Shown: positions 7,134-15,947 of the stretch, in pieces
Position numbering within the stretch: position 1 is the stretch's first letter
How the letters are laid out: each line of letters starts with the position of its first letter
Assembly: GCA_903928445.1 (NCBI GenBank)
Contig: CAIYRB010000059.1
Span: 1-38,908 of the forward strand
Source of the DNA: an uncultured Pseudomonadota bacterium
GTDB taxonomy: Bacteria; Bdellovibrionota_B; Oligoflexia; Oligoflexales; CAIYRB01
Reading direction: 5' to 3'
DNA: 38,908 nt
The notes under the pieces: model-generated
Database searches by the model: none
What the model was told of the DNA's origin: nothing
What the model saw: only the letters and a program-made list of their open reading frames with translations
Made by a program: the position numbers and the translations under genes

Positions 7134-9452
7134 CTATGGAACGGACTGACCTGGGGTCCCCGCATCCGGGACCCCAGCGGCGGGCGCTAGGGTGAAGAAA
7201 AAGGTCGTACCCTGACCCGGGGCCGATTCTAGCCAAATGCGCCCGCCATGGCGCTCGACGATTTTCTTGACGATGGTCAGGCCCGTACCGCTCCCACCGC
7301 CGTATTTATCTTGCGGATGCAGCCGTTTAAAGATGGTAAAGACCGACTGCTGCAGCGCAGCTGGAATACCGATGCCATTGTCTTTGACATAGAACACGGT
7401 GTCCCCTTCGCCGCCATCGCCGTCGCCGTGTTGCTGGTAGCCAAGCTCAATCCATTTATCTGGACCGTCGTTGTATTTAGCCGCGTTGAAGATGAGGTTA
7501 TAGAAGATTTCACCGACCCGGACCTTATCGCAGCGGACGTGTGGCAAGGGTCGGGGCAGACGGACTTTCACCGCTTGCATTTCGAGAAACGGCGCCAATC
7601 GGCCGAGCACGTCGGTGACGCATTTATTTAGGTCGAAGTCCGCGATGGCGAGATCAACCCGACCGACGCGCGAGTAGTGAAACAGCGAATTCAGTAGGCC
7701 GGTCATGCGTTCCCCTTGACGAATGGCCGAGGCTAGTCTGGATTTTGACTGTTCGCTTATTTGTTCTCCTTCTGCTGCCAGCACCAAATCAACATAGGTC
7801 TGGATGGAACGCACCGGCTCCTTTAAATCATGGGCGGCGATGTAGGCAAAGGCATCCAGTTCGGCATTGCTCGATTGCAGGTTTGTATTCAGCCGTTTAA
7901 GTTCGCGGTTGGCGCCATCCAGGTCATCGTTCACCCGCCACAACTCTTCGGCAATGATCGCCGTACGCAGCTCCTTGGCCGCGTCGATCTCCGCCAATTG
8001 CCAGGCCACGGCGCGGCCTCGGACCACTTCTTTCCATTGTTCAAAGGACCTGCGCGGATGCAAAGCATCGCCATCTGCAGTCACGCAAAGGTCTGGCTGA
8101 CCGGCCCACGGCACGGTATAGAGCAGCTCAGGACGAAACCAGAGGATATAGCTGTCGCGAGACTTGGATATCGGGACGAAGAGCAGACCGGACGCTACGC
8201 CTTTATAGGTGACTGCGGGAGCATAGAGCGAAGACAGGGCATTGGTGGAAAAAAGTTCGGGAATGTGGTCAGACGCCAGCCACGTCGCTAAGTCCAAAAC
8301 CTCGGCGCGGGTCGGAGTCCGCCCGACGAGTACCAACTCACCTCTGAGCACAAAGGCGGCGCCGCCCGCCTGCATCAGGTCCAAAACCGTCGGAGCGCCT
8401 TGGCTCAAGGCCGTGATCAGCTCCTCGCGGGCGAACCGGGCCGTCAGCTTAACGTGCATCTCACGCAGCGACTGCCGCAGATCAAAGTCACTGCGAGACT
8501 CGATGGCCGTCAGGTGATTCGAGAAGATCTGACCGAGAAACTCGCAGGCAGCACGCGTTTGATACGAGACGAACCGCGATGTTTGATGATGACAGGAGAT
8601 CAGGCCCCAAAGCTTCTCACCTTTCATGAGGGAAATCGACATGGACGCCATCGTCTTCATGTTTTTCATGTACTCGATGTGCATGGGCGACACACTACGC
8701 AAAGTGGCATAGCTTAAATCGAGGTCTCTTCCAGTCCGTGGATTCCTCGGCGGCACCAGCGCAACCGGAACGTAATTAGCATCGACGATAAGCCGCAGCC
8801 AATTGCGGGCGTACAGATCTCTCGCTTGCGCCGGAATATCGGCGGCGGGAAAGTGCATCCCAAGGTAAGACGCCACCCCCTCCTCGCGCACCTCGGCCAG
8901 GACGCTGCCGTTCCAATCCTCGTCAAACTGATAGATGAGCACCCGGTCAAAACCGGTGATCGCCTTCACCTGCTGCGCCGTAAAGTGGCAGGCACCGGCA
9001 ATGGTCCGCTGCGTCGGAAAGGCCATCACCGCCTGCCGCACCGAATGGTAAAAATCAAAAGTCGAAAACCCAATCTCCGACGCCGGCTCTAACTCGACGA
9101 TGAGAACGCCAGCATGCCGATGCACGATACAGTCAAAGGGCCTAGCTTCACCCTTCTTCAGCATATGCAGCCGTATCGGACTAAGCAGGCGCGGATCATC
9201 AGCGCTAGTCACCTGCTGCAGCAGCGGCAAATCGCCTGGAAGAATCAGATCAGCGATGGGTTTGCCGCAGCAAGACGCGGCCGGCTGGCCGAGCACCTCG
9301 TCGATATTCTCGCTGACCTGGGCAACGGCCAATCCCGGCTCTTCGAGAACAAACAACAAGCCATGCGGCTGAATCGCCCCAGGCACATGAATGGGTTCAA
9401 GCGCACAACTCGTCAGGTCAACCCGCGCAGAAGATGCTGGAACAGAGCTCAT
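7134..9452 (-). CDS. bphP: Bacteriophytochrome histidine kinase (BphP)
   Basis: A red/far-red photoreceptor kinase of 772 aa with domains PAS-GAF-PHY-HisKA-HATPase. The biliverdin-attaching Cys is residue 16 in the conserved TSCALEPIHVPGAIQPHG context. The GAF part carries the DIP motif (205-207), the chromophore His in PMHIEYMKN (258) and the second His in SCHHQ (288), matching the functional residues of Deinococcus BphP. The PHY tongue ends in the PRRSF motif (466-470). The phospho-acceptor is His541 in AAHDLKEPVRS, followed by NGIGIP and GGSGTGLT ATP-binding boxes. The protein appears fully functional. ATG 9452 starts one base after the stop of the hybrid kinase gene, so translation is coupled; the longer frame to 9512 would lie inside that gene. 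It belongs with the heme oxygenase gene upstream, which makes its chromophore. Confidence 0.96.
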   Translation of the reverse strand: MSSVPASSARVDLTSCALEPIHVPGAIQPHGLLFVLEEPGLAVAQVSENIDEVLGQPAASCCGKPIADLILPGDLPLLQQVTSADDPRLLSPIRLHMLKKGEARPFDCIVHRHAGVLIVELEPASEIGFSTFDFYHSVRQAVMAFPTQRTIAGACHFTAQQVKAITGFDRVLIYQFDEDWNGSVLAEVREEGVASYLGMHFPAADIPAQARDLYARNWLRLIVDANYVPVALVPPRNPRTGRDLDLSYATLRSVSPMHIEYMKNMKTMASMSISLMKGEKLWGLISCHHQTSRFVSYQTRAACEFLGQIFSNHLTAIESRSDFDLRQSLREMHVKLTARFAREELITALSQGAPTVLDLMQAGGAAFVLRGELVLVGRTPTRAEVLDLATWLASDHIPELFSTNALSSLYAPAVTYKGVASGLLFVPISKSRDSYILWFRPELLYTVPWAGQPDLCVTADGDALHPRRSFEQWKEVVRGRAVAWQLAEIDAAKELRTAIIAEELWRVNDDLDGANRELKRLNTNLQSSNAELDAFAYIAAHDLKEPVRSIQTYVDLVLAAEGEQISEQSKSRLASAIRQGERMTGLLNSLFHYSRVGRVDLAIADFDLNKCVTDVLGRLAPFLEMQAVKVRLPRPLPHVRCDKVRVGEIFYNLIFNAAKYNDGPDKWIELGYQQHGDGDGGEGDTVFYVKDNGIGIPAALQQSVFTIFKRLHPQDKYGGGSGTGLTIVKKIVERHGGRIWLESAPGQGTTFFFTLAPAAGVPDAGTPGQSVP

Positions 9453-9453
9453 A

Positions 9454-11181
9454 TCAAGTCCGCATATCCGCGGCAGTGTGCTCAGCAACCGCCGCGGACG
9501 GGCATTTTGCATTCCCGATCAGTTGACCAACGCGCTGCACCAACGACCTATGATCGATGGGCTTGGTAAGAAAGTCATCACAACCCGCGGCTAGGCACTG
9601 GCGGCGCTCCTCCGCCATGGCGTTTGCGGTCAAGGCGATGATCGGACAACGAGAGCCCCTGCGGCGTAGTTCCGCCGCTGCCTCCTGACCGTTCATTCCA
9701 GGCATCCGCATGTCCATCAGCACGAGATCGGGCCGATCACGCAGCGCCTTTTCGACGCCTTCACAACCGTCCATGGCCACGCTCACACTGGAGCCAGCTC
9801 GCTCCAAAATGCGGCGCACCAGACGCAGATTGTCTGCTGTGTCGTCGACGACCAGGATGCGGGTTCCGACCAAAGCCGCTGGCCTAGGCGACTGAACCGG
9901 GGCGGTCGCAGTGGCCTCGACCGCGCTACCGATCATCAAGGGGACGAGATTTAGCTCCGGCGCTTGCAGTCCAACGGCAATCCGGGCCGTGAACGTCGAT
10001 CCCGCACCGGGCACACTCTCAGCAATGATCACATCACCACCCAGAGCCCTAGCCAGACGCCTCGCCAGTTCCAAGCCTAAACCAGAGCCACCGAACTCCC
10101 GGGTGGTGGAACAGTCGGCCTGCGAGAAGATGGTAAACAACTTCTGCTGCTGCGCTTGAGTCAGCCCTGGTCCAGAATCCGAGACATGAAAAGACAGGTA
10201 CGAGGTCGCGTCAGCACCGACTCGACGCGGACACTCCAACTCGACATGAACAAAGCCCGCGCTGGTAAACTTAATGGCGTTACCGATGATATTGATCAAG
10301 ATCTGCATCAACCGCGTTGGATCCGTCAGCATCTGCTCAGGCACCAAGGTCCGTGCCGAAATCGAGAATTTCAGGCCCTTTTTCAGCGCCAGAGGCAGCA
10401 TCGTGTCGCTGATATTGCGAACCACGTCGGCAGTGGACACCATAAGCTTTTCAACCAACAGGTGCCCAGCCTCCACCTTTGCCAAATCCAAGATGTCATT
10501 GAGTAGCCGAGTCAGTGCCTCGCCGTTGCGGCGAAAGGCCTCGACGGCAAACTGCCGGTCAGGTCCCGACTCCTCATCCCTGGCCAAAAGCTCGGCAAAG
10601 CCCAAGACGGCATTTAGCGGCGTGCGGATCTCGTGACTCATCAACGCCAGAAACTCCGTCTTGCGGCGCGACTCCTCCTCAGCCTTTTCCTTAGCCTGCC
10701 TTGCCGCTAGTTCCTTAGCCTCCAAGGCTTCCTTCTGCTGGCGTAGTAGGTTGATATGCCAGCGATCTAGCGCAAAGCCGACGATACGCGCCAAGGGCCG
10801 CAGCATCAGCTCGTCCTTGTTGATAAAATCATCGGCACCGCCGGCCAGGGCTTCACCCATGAATTCCCAGCCTGGATCAAGAGAAGTAAGGATAATCACA
10901 GGGATATCGGCACAGCTTTGACGAATGAGCCGAAGGCCATCGAGCCCCCCGACGGTGTCGGGCAAGTTCAAGTCCAGGAGGATGAGATCGAAGCGCTCGC
11001 GAGCCAACACCTCAAGGGCCTCAGCCAGACACCCGGCAACGCCAAAGTCGAATACGGGACCGTCCTTGTCGCGCGTCTTTTCCAGGTTCACCTGGATACT
11101 TTCGACATCCGCCGGATTGTCTTCGACGATTAAGACGCGCCACACCGCTGACTTCGCCTCTGTTTGGCTTTCTTGGTTCAT
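9454..11181 (-). CDS. Hybrid sensor kinase with architecture REC-HisKA-HATPase-REC, partner of the phytochrome
   Basis: A 575-aa soluble signalling protein. The N-terminal receiver (about 13-140) has Asp70 in LILLDLNLPD and resembles phytochrome-associated Rcp1-type receivers. A short coiled coil (140-175) leads to a HisKA box with His183 (MSHEIRTPLN), an ATPase domain (NAIKF at 301-305; FGGSGLGL at 363-370) and a C-terminal receiver with Asp490 (LVLMDMRMPG). No membrane segment or sensory PAS/GAF domain is present, so its input is most simply phosphotransfer to the first receiver. Its stop lies one base before bphP. That coupling and the Rcp1-like receiver make BphP the likely phosphodonor; this is inference. 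A 139-bp gap with a candidate promoter separates it from bphO. Output targets are not visible in the window. Confidence 0.93.
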   Translation of the reverse strand: MNQESQTEAKSAVWRVLIVEDNPADVESIQVNLEKTRDKDGPVFDFGVAGCLAEALEVLARERFDLILLDLNLPDTVGGLDGLRLIRQSCADIPVIILTSLDPGWEFMGEALAGGADDFINKDELMLRPLARIVGFALDRWHINLLRQQKEALEAKELAARQAKEKAEEESRRKTEFLALMSHEIRTPLNAVLGFAELLARDEESGPDRQFAVEAFRRNGEALTRLLNDILDLAKVEAGHLLVEKLMVSTADVVRNISDTMLPLALKKGLKFSISARTLVPEQMLTDPTRLMQILINIIGNAIKFTSAGFVHVELECPRRVGADATSYLSFHVSDSGPGLTQAQQQKLFTIFSQADCSTTREFGGSGLGLELARRLARALGGDVIIAESVPGAGSTFTARIAVGLQAPELNLVPLMIGSAVEATATAPVQSPRPAALVGTRILVVDDTADNLRLVRRILERAGSSVSVAMDGCEGVEKALRDRPDLVLMDMRMPGMNGQEAAAELRRRGSRCPIIALTANAMAEERRQCLAAGCDDFLTKPIDHRSLVQRVGQLIGNAKCPSAAVAEHTAADMRT

Positions 11182-11229
11182 TTCATAGGTCTTTCAGGCT
11201 GACAACAATGAAGCCCCCAATTGCGCCTG

Positions 11230-11258
11230 ACTATAGGCAAATGACCAAGACAAGTAAA
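11230..11258 (-). promoter_or_regulatory. Candidate promoter for the hybrid kinase and bphP
   Basis: On the minus strand TTTACT (11258-11253) and TATAGT (11235-11230) are separated by 17 bases, giving four and five consensus matches. They sit in the 139-bp gap after bphO, leaving a leader of about 40 bases before the kinase ATG. This would allow kinase and photoreceptor expression apart from the upstream genes. Confidence 0.4.
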
Positions 11259-11320
11259 GCCAGCTCTCGCCCGCTTGGCGGCACCAGGAGGCGATCTGGC
11301 AGAGCTGGTGGACCCTGCGG

Positions 11321-11902
11321 CTAGTGCTTGAGGCGGGACTCGAGATCGGTAAAGGCCAAGATGGCGGTGGCCACCATCTGCTGCACCGAGCCACCATGCG
11401 CTTGAAAGGCGTTGAGTGCGGCTTGGGTCTCCTGCCACCGCGGCACCACGGCCGATCCATAGCTGTGGAAATAGGCCGCCCCGTAACTCTCAGTCAGCCC
11501 CAGACTCTGGCTCAGGCACCTGGCAATGACCTGCCCGCCAAGGGTCGATCCTTCCATGACATAGAGCATCCCAAGGGCCTGGTCCTGGTCCGCGATCGCC
11601 ACGCCAAGGCCTACGCTTTGGCGGCTGGGCAGTGAGGTACCTAAGGCCGCGAAGTCCCGCTCGAGTAAGGGCAGCTTTCGGCGCACCTGGAGATCGAGGC
11701 CTAGACCGGCGCAGCGGCGCAGCGTCAAGCTCTCATAGTCGCTGTAGAAGCCGTAAAAAACCGTCAGCGCCTCGACGTATCTAGCCAGCGTGAGCTGCGG
11801 CGAGAGTAGCTCGCGCAGCAGTGGCTGCGTGTCGAGCCCGCGATGTGCCGAGGCGGTCTGTTGCTTGAGTTGGCTGCTTGCCAGCGTGTCGGTGGATGGC
11901 AT
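11321..11902 (-). CDS. bphO: Bacterial heme oxygenase (BphO type), biliverdin supplier for BphP
   Basis: Heme oxygenase opens heme to biliverdin, iron and CO; biliverdin is the phytochrome chromophore. The 193-aa product has the proximal His in TASAHRGLD (His20) and the distal-helix signature MLYVMEGSTLGGQVIA, a very close match to BphO/HemO proteins. I start at ATG 11902, preceded by AGGA at eight bases; this ribosome site overlaps the stop codon of the DsbA-like gene, so the two are probably co-translated. A TTG two codons earlier (11908) is possible. Pairing of heme oxygenase with phytochrome is well established in other bacteria. Confidence 0.94.
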   Translation of the reverse strand: MPSTDTLASSQLKQQTASAHRGLDTQPLLRELLSPQLTLARYVEALTVFYGFYSDYESLTLRRCAGLGLDLQVRRKLPLLERDFAALGTSLPSRQSVGLGVAIADQDQALGMLYVMEGSTLGGQVIARCLSQSLGLTESYGAAYFHSYGSAVVPRWQETQAALNAFQAHGGSVQQMVATAILAFTDLESRLKH

Positions 11903-11911
11903 GGCCAAATC

Positions 11912-12904
11912 CTAGAGCAAGGGCTTGACCAGACGCTCGAGCTCGTCCTGATCATAACTCTTGATGCGCTTGCCGTTGATAAAGATCAGCGGCGTTCCAG
12001 TCAGACCAACCCGGTCACCCTCGGCCTTGCCCTGCTCGACGTGCTTCTTGGCCGCGTCGCTCGGTAGACAAAGCGAAAATTTGCCATCGTCCAGTTTGAG
12101 TTCCTTCGCCAAGGTCAATGCCGCGTCTTTGCTGCCGAGCGTCGACTGCTTGTCATACGCCAGATCATGGAACTCCCAGTACTTACCCTGCTGACCAGCG
12201 CAGTAGGCGCCGTAAGCCGCGAGCTGGGAGAACTCCCCTTTGATTGGATAGTCAACAAAGACCAGTTTGATCTTGCCGCTGTGTTTTTTCACCAGGGCTT
12301 CAAGCGCCGGGCTGGCAGCCTTGCAATGCGGGCACTGGTAGTCAGCGAATTCCACCACCGTGACCTTGGCGCCGGCGTCGCCAAGAATCGGGAAGCCCTG
12401 CACATGCAGCTCAACCTGCGGCGCTTCAGGCTCAGTCAGGAGCAGGACAAAGCGCTTGCCGCTTTTGAGTTTGGCCAGCAGGGCCTCACGCTTTTCGCGA
12501 GTGCTTTGCTCACGCAAGACTCCCTTGATCTCACCTGAGATTTTTTCCACGGTGTAACCGGGTGGAATCCGCGACTTGTTGGCCTCAAACCACTCGGAGA
12601 CCTGTTTATCGGTGGGCTCGCTCACGCCCAGTTCGGCGGCTTCAAGAGTCGCTCGCGGCTTGCCGGTCTTGTTCGCTTCGGCATCAAAGTACTGGTTAAG
12701 CACGGCGACTTGCGCCAAGGCCGTCAGCTTAGCGTACTGTTCGGCAGCGAGGTCGTAGGCGGTCTGCTGCTCAGCGGTCTTTAAGTCTTGGACTGTGAAG
12801 GTCTTGCCGTCGAAGGAAAACAGCGGCGCTGGCGCCGGCGTCGCGGCCACCAAGCCTAAGGCCAACACCACCAAACCACCCCGCACTGCATGAACGATCC
12901 GCAC
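11912..12904 (-). CDS. Exported DsbA-like thiol oxidoreductase with a helical N-terminal domain
   Basis: A 330-aa periplasmic protein with a signal peptide (about 1-26, ending ATPAPA). Residues 35-150 are helical and resemble the N-terminal region of SurA-type chaperones. A DsbA-like thioredoxin domain follows (about 160-330) with the active site CPHC at 191-194 in EFADYQCPHC and the cis-Pro loop TGTPLIFINGK. It probably forms or shuffles disulfides in envelope proteins. GTG 12904 is chosen because GAGGT precedes it at five bases and it lies seven bases after the stop of the upstream gene; the longer frame would overlap that gene by 77 bp. Its partner DsbB-like reoxidant is not in the window. 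Cys-rich exported proteins encoded at 22039-26401 are possible clients, which is speculation. Confidence 0.87.
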   Translation of the reverse strand: MRIVHAVRGGLVVLALGLVAATPAPAPLFSFDGKTFTVQDLKTAEQQTAYDLAAEQYAKLTALAQVAVLNQYFDAEANKTGKPRATLEAAELGVSEPTDKQVSEWFEANKSRIPPGYTVEKISGEIKGVLREQSTREKREALLAKLKSGKRFVLLLTEPEAPQVELHVQGFPILGDAGAKVTVVEFADYQCPHCKAASPALEALVKKHSGKIKLVFVDYPIKGEFSQLAAYGAYCAGQQGKYWEFHDLAYDKQSTLGSKDAALTLAKELKLDDGKFSLCLPSDAAKKHVEQGKAEGDRVGLTGTPLIFINGKRIKSYDQDELERLVKPLL

Positions 12905-12911
12905 GCCGACC

Positions 12912-13958
12912 TCATAGATTAGGAGATTTCTTGACCACGCCCGTGCCATGGACCGAGCTCGCATCGGACAACAGCGACAACTCAGCATCGGTAAAAGTCA
13001 TAAACTCAAAGCGGCGATTCTCGAAGACCTCGCGCTTGATGGACCAGTCACCGGCGCCGTCCTTTTCCCAATAAAGCGCCTTGCGCCCAATCGAGGTATA
13101 GCGTTTGTCGCCATGAAAGTCTTGGTTGAAGAAGGCCACGGCATACTTTGGATGGGTGACGACGCGCAGGTTATCAAAGGTGACCGCCATGTCCTTGTAG
13201 CTCTTAAACACGCGTTCCTTGTATTTGGCGTAGGCGCGAAAGGTTTGGCGGCCAAAACTGAAATCGGCGCGATAAAAGCCGAGATAGTCCTTCGGGCGAC
13301 GTTCGGCCCATGAATGCATCCAGTCTTGGGTGCGTTTCTTCACCGCCGCAAGGTCGGCGGCGCGATTGACCTGGTTGATGTCGCTAGCGATCACGACGAC
13401 GCCCTGGTAGCTCTTGAGCCAGTTGGATAGACTGCTAATGTCGGCATTATAGAAGACGACGCAGCCCTCGGTGACATTTGCTTCCTCGACGCGCTTGTCG
13501 TACTCGACGCCGTGCAGCCAGATGCCGTGCCCGGTCTTACCCTCCGAGCGGTCGATGGGATTGGGAAAATCAAGCGGGATGGCGCGTTTGCCGTATTTGA
13601 TCGGTAGGCGGTTGCCATCGATATGGCTCTGCGCGAAGTACACCCCCTCAGGCGTCTTGTTGTCGCCCTCGTGCTCCTTATCACCCTTGATCTTGCCAAT
13701 ACCGATGCGAAAGCGCTTGAGTAAGGCCGACTGGGTCTCGGTTTCGGGCCACGTCTTTAGCTCAGCCTGCAGCGACGTCTTGTCCACCGTCAGAATGATC
13801 ATGTCGGTGTGATTGACGGCCTTAAGACTTGGCCCAGGCAGCGCCGATGCCGGCGGGAGCTCCTCAGCGCGTGCTTGCGGCGTGGACGCCATAGCCGAGC
13901 CGCCGCAGGTCGCGATGCGAAGTAGGGCTATGATCGCCGTGCGGCGGGTGAGACTCAT
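12912..13958 (-). CDS. L,D-transpeptidase-family cell-wall enzyme resembling Csd6/Pgp2
   Basis: A 348-aa exported YkuD-fold enzyme. A signal peptide occupies about residues 1-32. The catalytic domain (50-195) has GHGIWLHGVE with His149 and the nucleophile Cys166 in VTEGCVVFYN, the HG...GC spacing of the family. A C-terminal domain (about 205-345) starting WMHSWAERRPKDYLGFY looks like the NTF2/SnoaL-like module appended in Helicobacter Csd6 and Campylobacter Pgp2, L,D-carboxypeptidases that trim tetrapeptides and set helical cell shape. It could therefore be a carboxypeptidase rather than a cross-linker. ATG 13958 starts the signal peptide; the AGGAG before it is 11 bases away, rather far. It begins the array that continues through dsbA-like and bphO. 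A 104-bp gap separates it from the pseudouridine synthase gene upstream. Confidence 0.88.
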   Translation of the reverse strand: MSLTRRTAIIALLRIATCGGSAMASTPQARAEELPPASALPGPSLKAVNHTDMIILTVDKTSLQAELKTWPETETQSALLKRFRIGIGKIKGDKEHEGDNKTPEGVYFAQSHIDGNRLPIKYGKRAIPLDFPNPIDRSEGKTGHGIWLHGVEYDKRVEEANVTEGCVVFYNADISSLSNWLKSYQGVVVIASDINQVNRAADLAAVKKRTQDWMHSWAERRPKDYLGFYRADFSFGRQTFRAYAKYKERVFKSYKDMAVTFDNLRVVTHPKYAVAFFNQDFHGDKRYTSIGRKALYWEKDGAGDWSIKREVFENRRFEFMTFTDAELSLLSDASSVHGTGVVKKSPNL

Positions 13959-14062
13959 ATCTCGGTAAACTCCTGCAATGCTTGCCTGGGGGGGCCGACA
14001 GACCACCTTTTATTTTCCCTAAAAAAACATGTTTCCACAAGTCTGCATGATTTAGACAAAAG

Positions 14063-15160
14063 CTATAATTTGGCCTGATAGGGCGATAATAATGTCAAGG
14101 TAGCTGCAAAGTCGCTAGGCAATGGTGCCTCAAATACCAGACTTTGGCCGCTGACCGGATGGACCAAACCCAGTCGCTGGGCGTGCAGCATCTGCCTTGG
14201 TGCCTGCGCAACCAACTCGCGCACCTGCGGAGCGAAGGTCAGGGGGAGCTGTACTCGCCGATGGTAGAGTTGGTCGCCGATGATGGGCAAGCCCACATCA
14301 CAGGCGTGCACGCGGATCTGATGGGTGCGACCAGTGTACAGGCGCACCCGGGCCAAGGTCAGGCGCTGACCGAACACAGCCTCACGGGTAAACAGCGACT
14401 GCGCCCGGCGATAACCGCTCAGGCTGGAGGTCCGGCGCCGGCCCAGCAAACCCGTCGCCTGAGCCGCCTGCAGCTCGTCATGACCGACCTTGAGGCGGCC
14501 AAAGTCAGGCTCTGACATCGAGGCAAAGCGCAGACGCCGCTTCGGGTCGCGGTAAAGATAGCTGGTATGAGCGAGCTGGGCCTGTGGCATCGCCCCATCG
14601 AGCAGCGCCAGGTATTCGCGCAGCAAGGTCGTCTTGTCTTGAAACTGCTTGGACAGTGCGGCATGTGCGCGGTCAGTTTTAGCGCAGACCATGACCCCGG
14701 TCGTATCCTTGTCCAGTCGATGCACAATACCGGGACGCGTCCACACCGGGACTTGACCGGCACTGACCACCGCGGCGCCAAGGCGACCGCAGTGATAGAG
14801 CAAGCCTTGGACCAAGGTTGGACCGGTATCGCCAGCGCCAGGATGGACGCAAATCCCCGCGGGCTTATCCAGGACGATCAGGTCGTCGTCCTCAAATAGG
14901 ATCTGCAAAGGCATCGCCACGGGAGTCAGCGGTGAGGCTGGTGGCTGCTGCCAGCGCACGACCACCTGGTCAGCCAAAGCCGTCGCTTGTTTGGCCGTCG
15001 CCGTGACACCATTAACGGTCACGGCACCAGCAGCGATCAGCTTTTGCAGCGCCGATCGACTGGTGCCTTCAGCCTGAGTCGCGAGAAAGACGTCCAGCCG
15101 TTGCCCGACCGATGCGGCATCGACCGGAAATAGTGTTAGACCTTGCGGTTGCTCTGCCAA
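14063..15160 (-). CDS. RluD-family 23S rRNA pseudouridine synthase
   Basis: Converts uridine to pseudouridine in rRNA. An S4 RNA-binding domain (about 10-70, with VGQRLDVFLA and the AVTVNGV turn) precedes the catalytic domain. The catalytic Asp is in GIVHRLDKDTTGVMV, diagnostic of the RluA/RluD/RluC group; TGRTHQIRVH near the end is the second conserved motif. Which uridine it targets cannot be told. The start is uncertain: TTG 15160 has GAGG eight bases upstream and places the S4 domain where RluD has it; GTG 15214 and TTG 15226 extend it by 18 and 22 codons without a ribosome site. Any of these starts overlaps the 3' end of the J-like/HTH gene, implying coupling. Confidence 0.9.
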   Translation of the reverse strand: MAEQPQGLTLFPVDAASVGQRLDVFLATQAEGTSRSALQKLIAAGAVTVNGVTATAKQATALADQVVVRWQQPPASPLTPVAMPLQILFEDDDLIVLDKPAGICVHPGAGDTGPTLVQGLLYHCGRLGAAVVSAGQVPVWTRPGIVHRLDKDTTGVMVCAKTDRAHAALSKQFQDKTTLLREYLALLDGAMPQAQLAHTSYLYRDPKRRLRFASMSEPDFGRLKVGHDELQAAQATGLLGRRRTSSLSGYRRAQSLFTREAVFGQRLTLARVRLYTGRTHQIRVHACDVGLPIIGDQLYHRRVQLPLTFAPQVRELVAQAPRQMLHAQRLGLVHPVSGQSLVFEAPLPSDFAATLTLLSPYQAKL

Positions 15161-15933
15161 TCCGTCAGCCTCGCTGAAAATGCCGTCACAATCACTTCCT
15201 GATCGGGCACGCACAGGTAGCGACAAAAGCTGCGCAGAAAGCCTTTGACAAAGACCGCCTGAGGCAAGCGTTCAAAACGACCCGTCTCGATCGCCTGCAG
15301 GTAGTCCCGACTGACCTTGGTGCTGTCGCAGATCTCCGCCTCACTCACGCCACAGGCTTCACGCAGCAGGCGCAGCAGATCGCCATCGCTCGGATCACCG
15401 TTGCTGATGATCTCGCGCAGCTTGGCCTGAACCGCTCCGTCACCCGAGCAAGTCGCCCGTAGTTTAATCAAGGGCAAGTTGGAACGAACCGCACGCCGGT
15501 CGTGATCCGGACGCTCGGAGTCGATCGCCTGCCCGGCGCTAGGTCCCACCAGCTCGGCCAAAGGCCGCGTTGGCTCATCTGGAAAGCCGCGACCATCGCC
15601 AAGCACAGCGCCTTGACGCAGCGGGGCAGAAGCGCCGATCCCCAGCTCCAAGTCATAGGCGCGGCGGGCAAGATCGTCACCCAACACGCGGAACGCCGCT
15701 TCGATCTGCGCCACTTGGTCAGCGGCCTCATCTTCGGACATCAGCGAATACAACGCCGCACTGCCCGCTCCGAAAGCACTCTTGAGCCGCAAGTAGGCCT
15801 CGCGAATCGCCACGCGCGGCGCTCCCGGATCAACATCCAGAATGCTGTAGTAATTGATTCCCTGACTTGGATCTGGCTGCATCGTCCCACCAATCCACTC
15901 GCTGCCGATCAGTCCTTCATCGCCATGCTGCAT
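15136..15933 (-). CDS. Protein with degenerate J-like domain and RodZ-type helix-turn-helix
   Basis: A 265-aa protein without membrane segment or signal. Residues 27-98 (NYYSILDVDPGAPRVAIREA to RRAYDLELG) follow the J-domain pattern, including the terminal R-x-x-YD, but the HPD tripeptide that activates DnaK is missing, so co-chaperone activity is unlikely. Residues about 185-250 form an Xre/RodZ-type HTH (LLRLLREACGVSEAEI then an FVKGFLRSFCRYLCV stretch), in RodZ a protein-interaction rather than DNA-binding fold. ATG 15933 has GAGGGG at seven bases. It starts 14 bp after the MinD-like stop and overlaps the pseudouridine synthase. The pairing with a MinD-like ATPase suggests a spatial-organisation module. 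Function unknown. Confidence 0.85.
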   Translation of the reverse strand: MQHGDEGLIGSEWIGGTMQPDPSQGINYYSILDVDPGAPRVAIREAYLRLKSAFGAGSAALYSLMSEDEAADQVAQIEAAFRVLGDDLARRAYDLELGIGASAPLRQGAVLGDGRGFPDEPTRPLAELVGPSAGQAIDSERPDHDRRAVRSNLPLIKLRATCSGDGAVQAKLREIISNGDPSDGDLLRLLREACGVSEAEICDSTKVSRDYLQAIETGRFERLPQAVFVKGFLRSFCRYLCVPDQEVIVTAFSARLTDWQSNRKV

Positions 15934-15947
15934 GGTTAGCCCCTCGC

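Noticed and set aside
7830..8291. Plus-strand frame of 153 codons opposite bphP
   Set aside because: bphP is unmistakable and full length on the other strand.
11178..11460. Two minus-strand frames between bphO and the hybrid kinase
   Set aside because: They overlap bphO in other frames and have no ribosome site or known motif.
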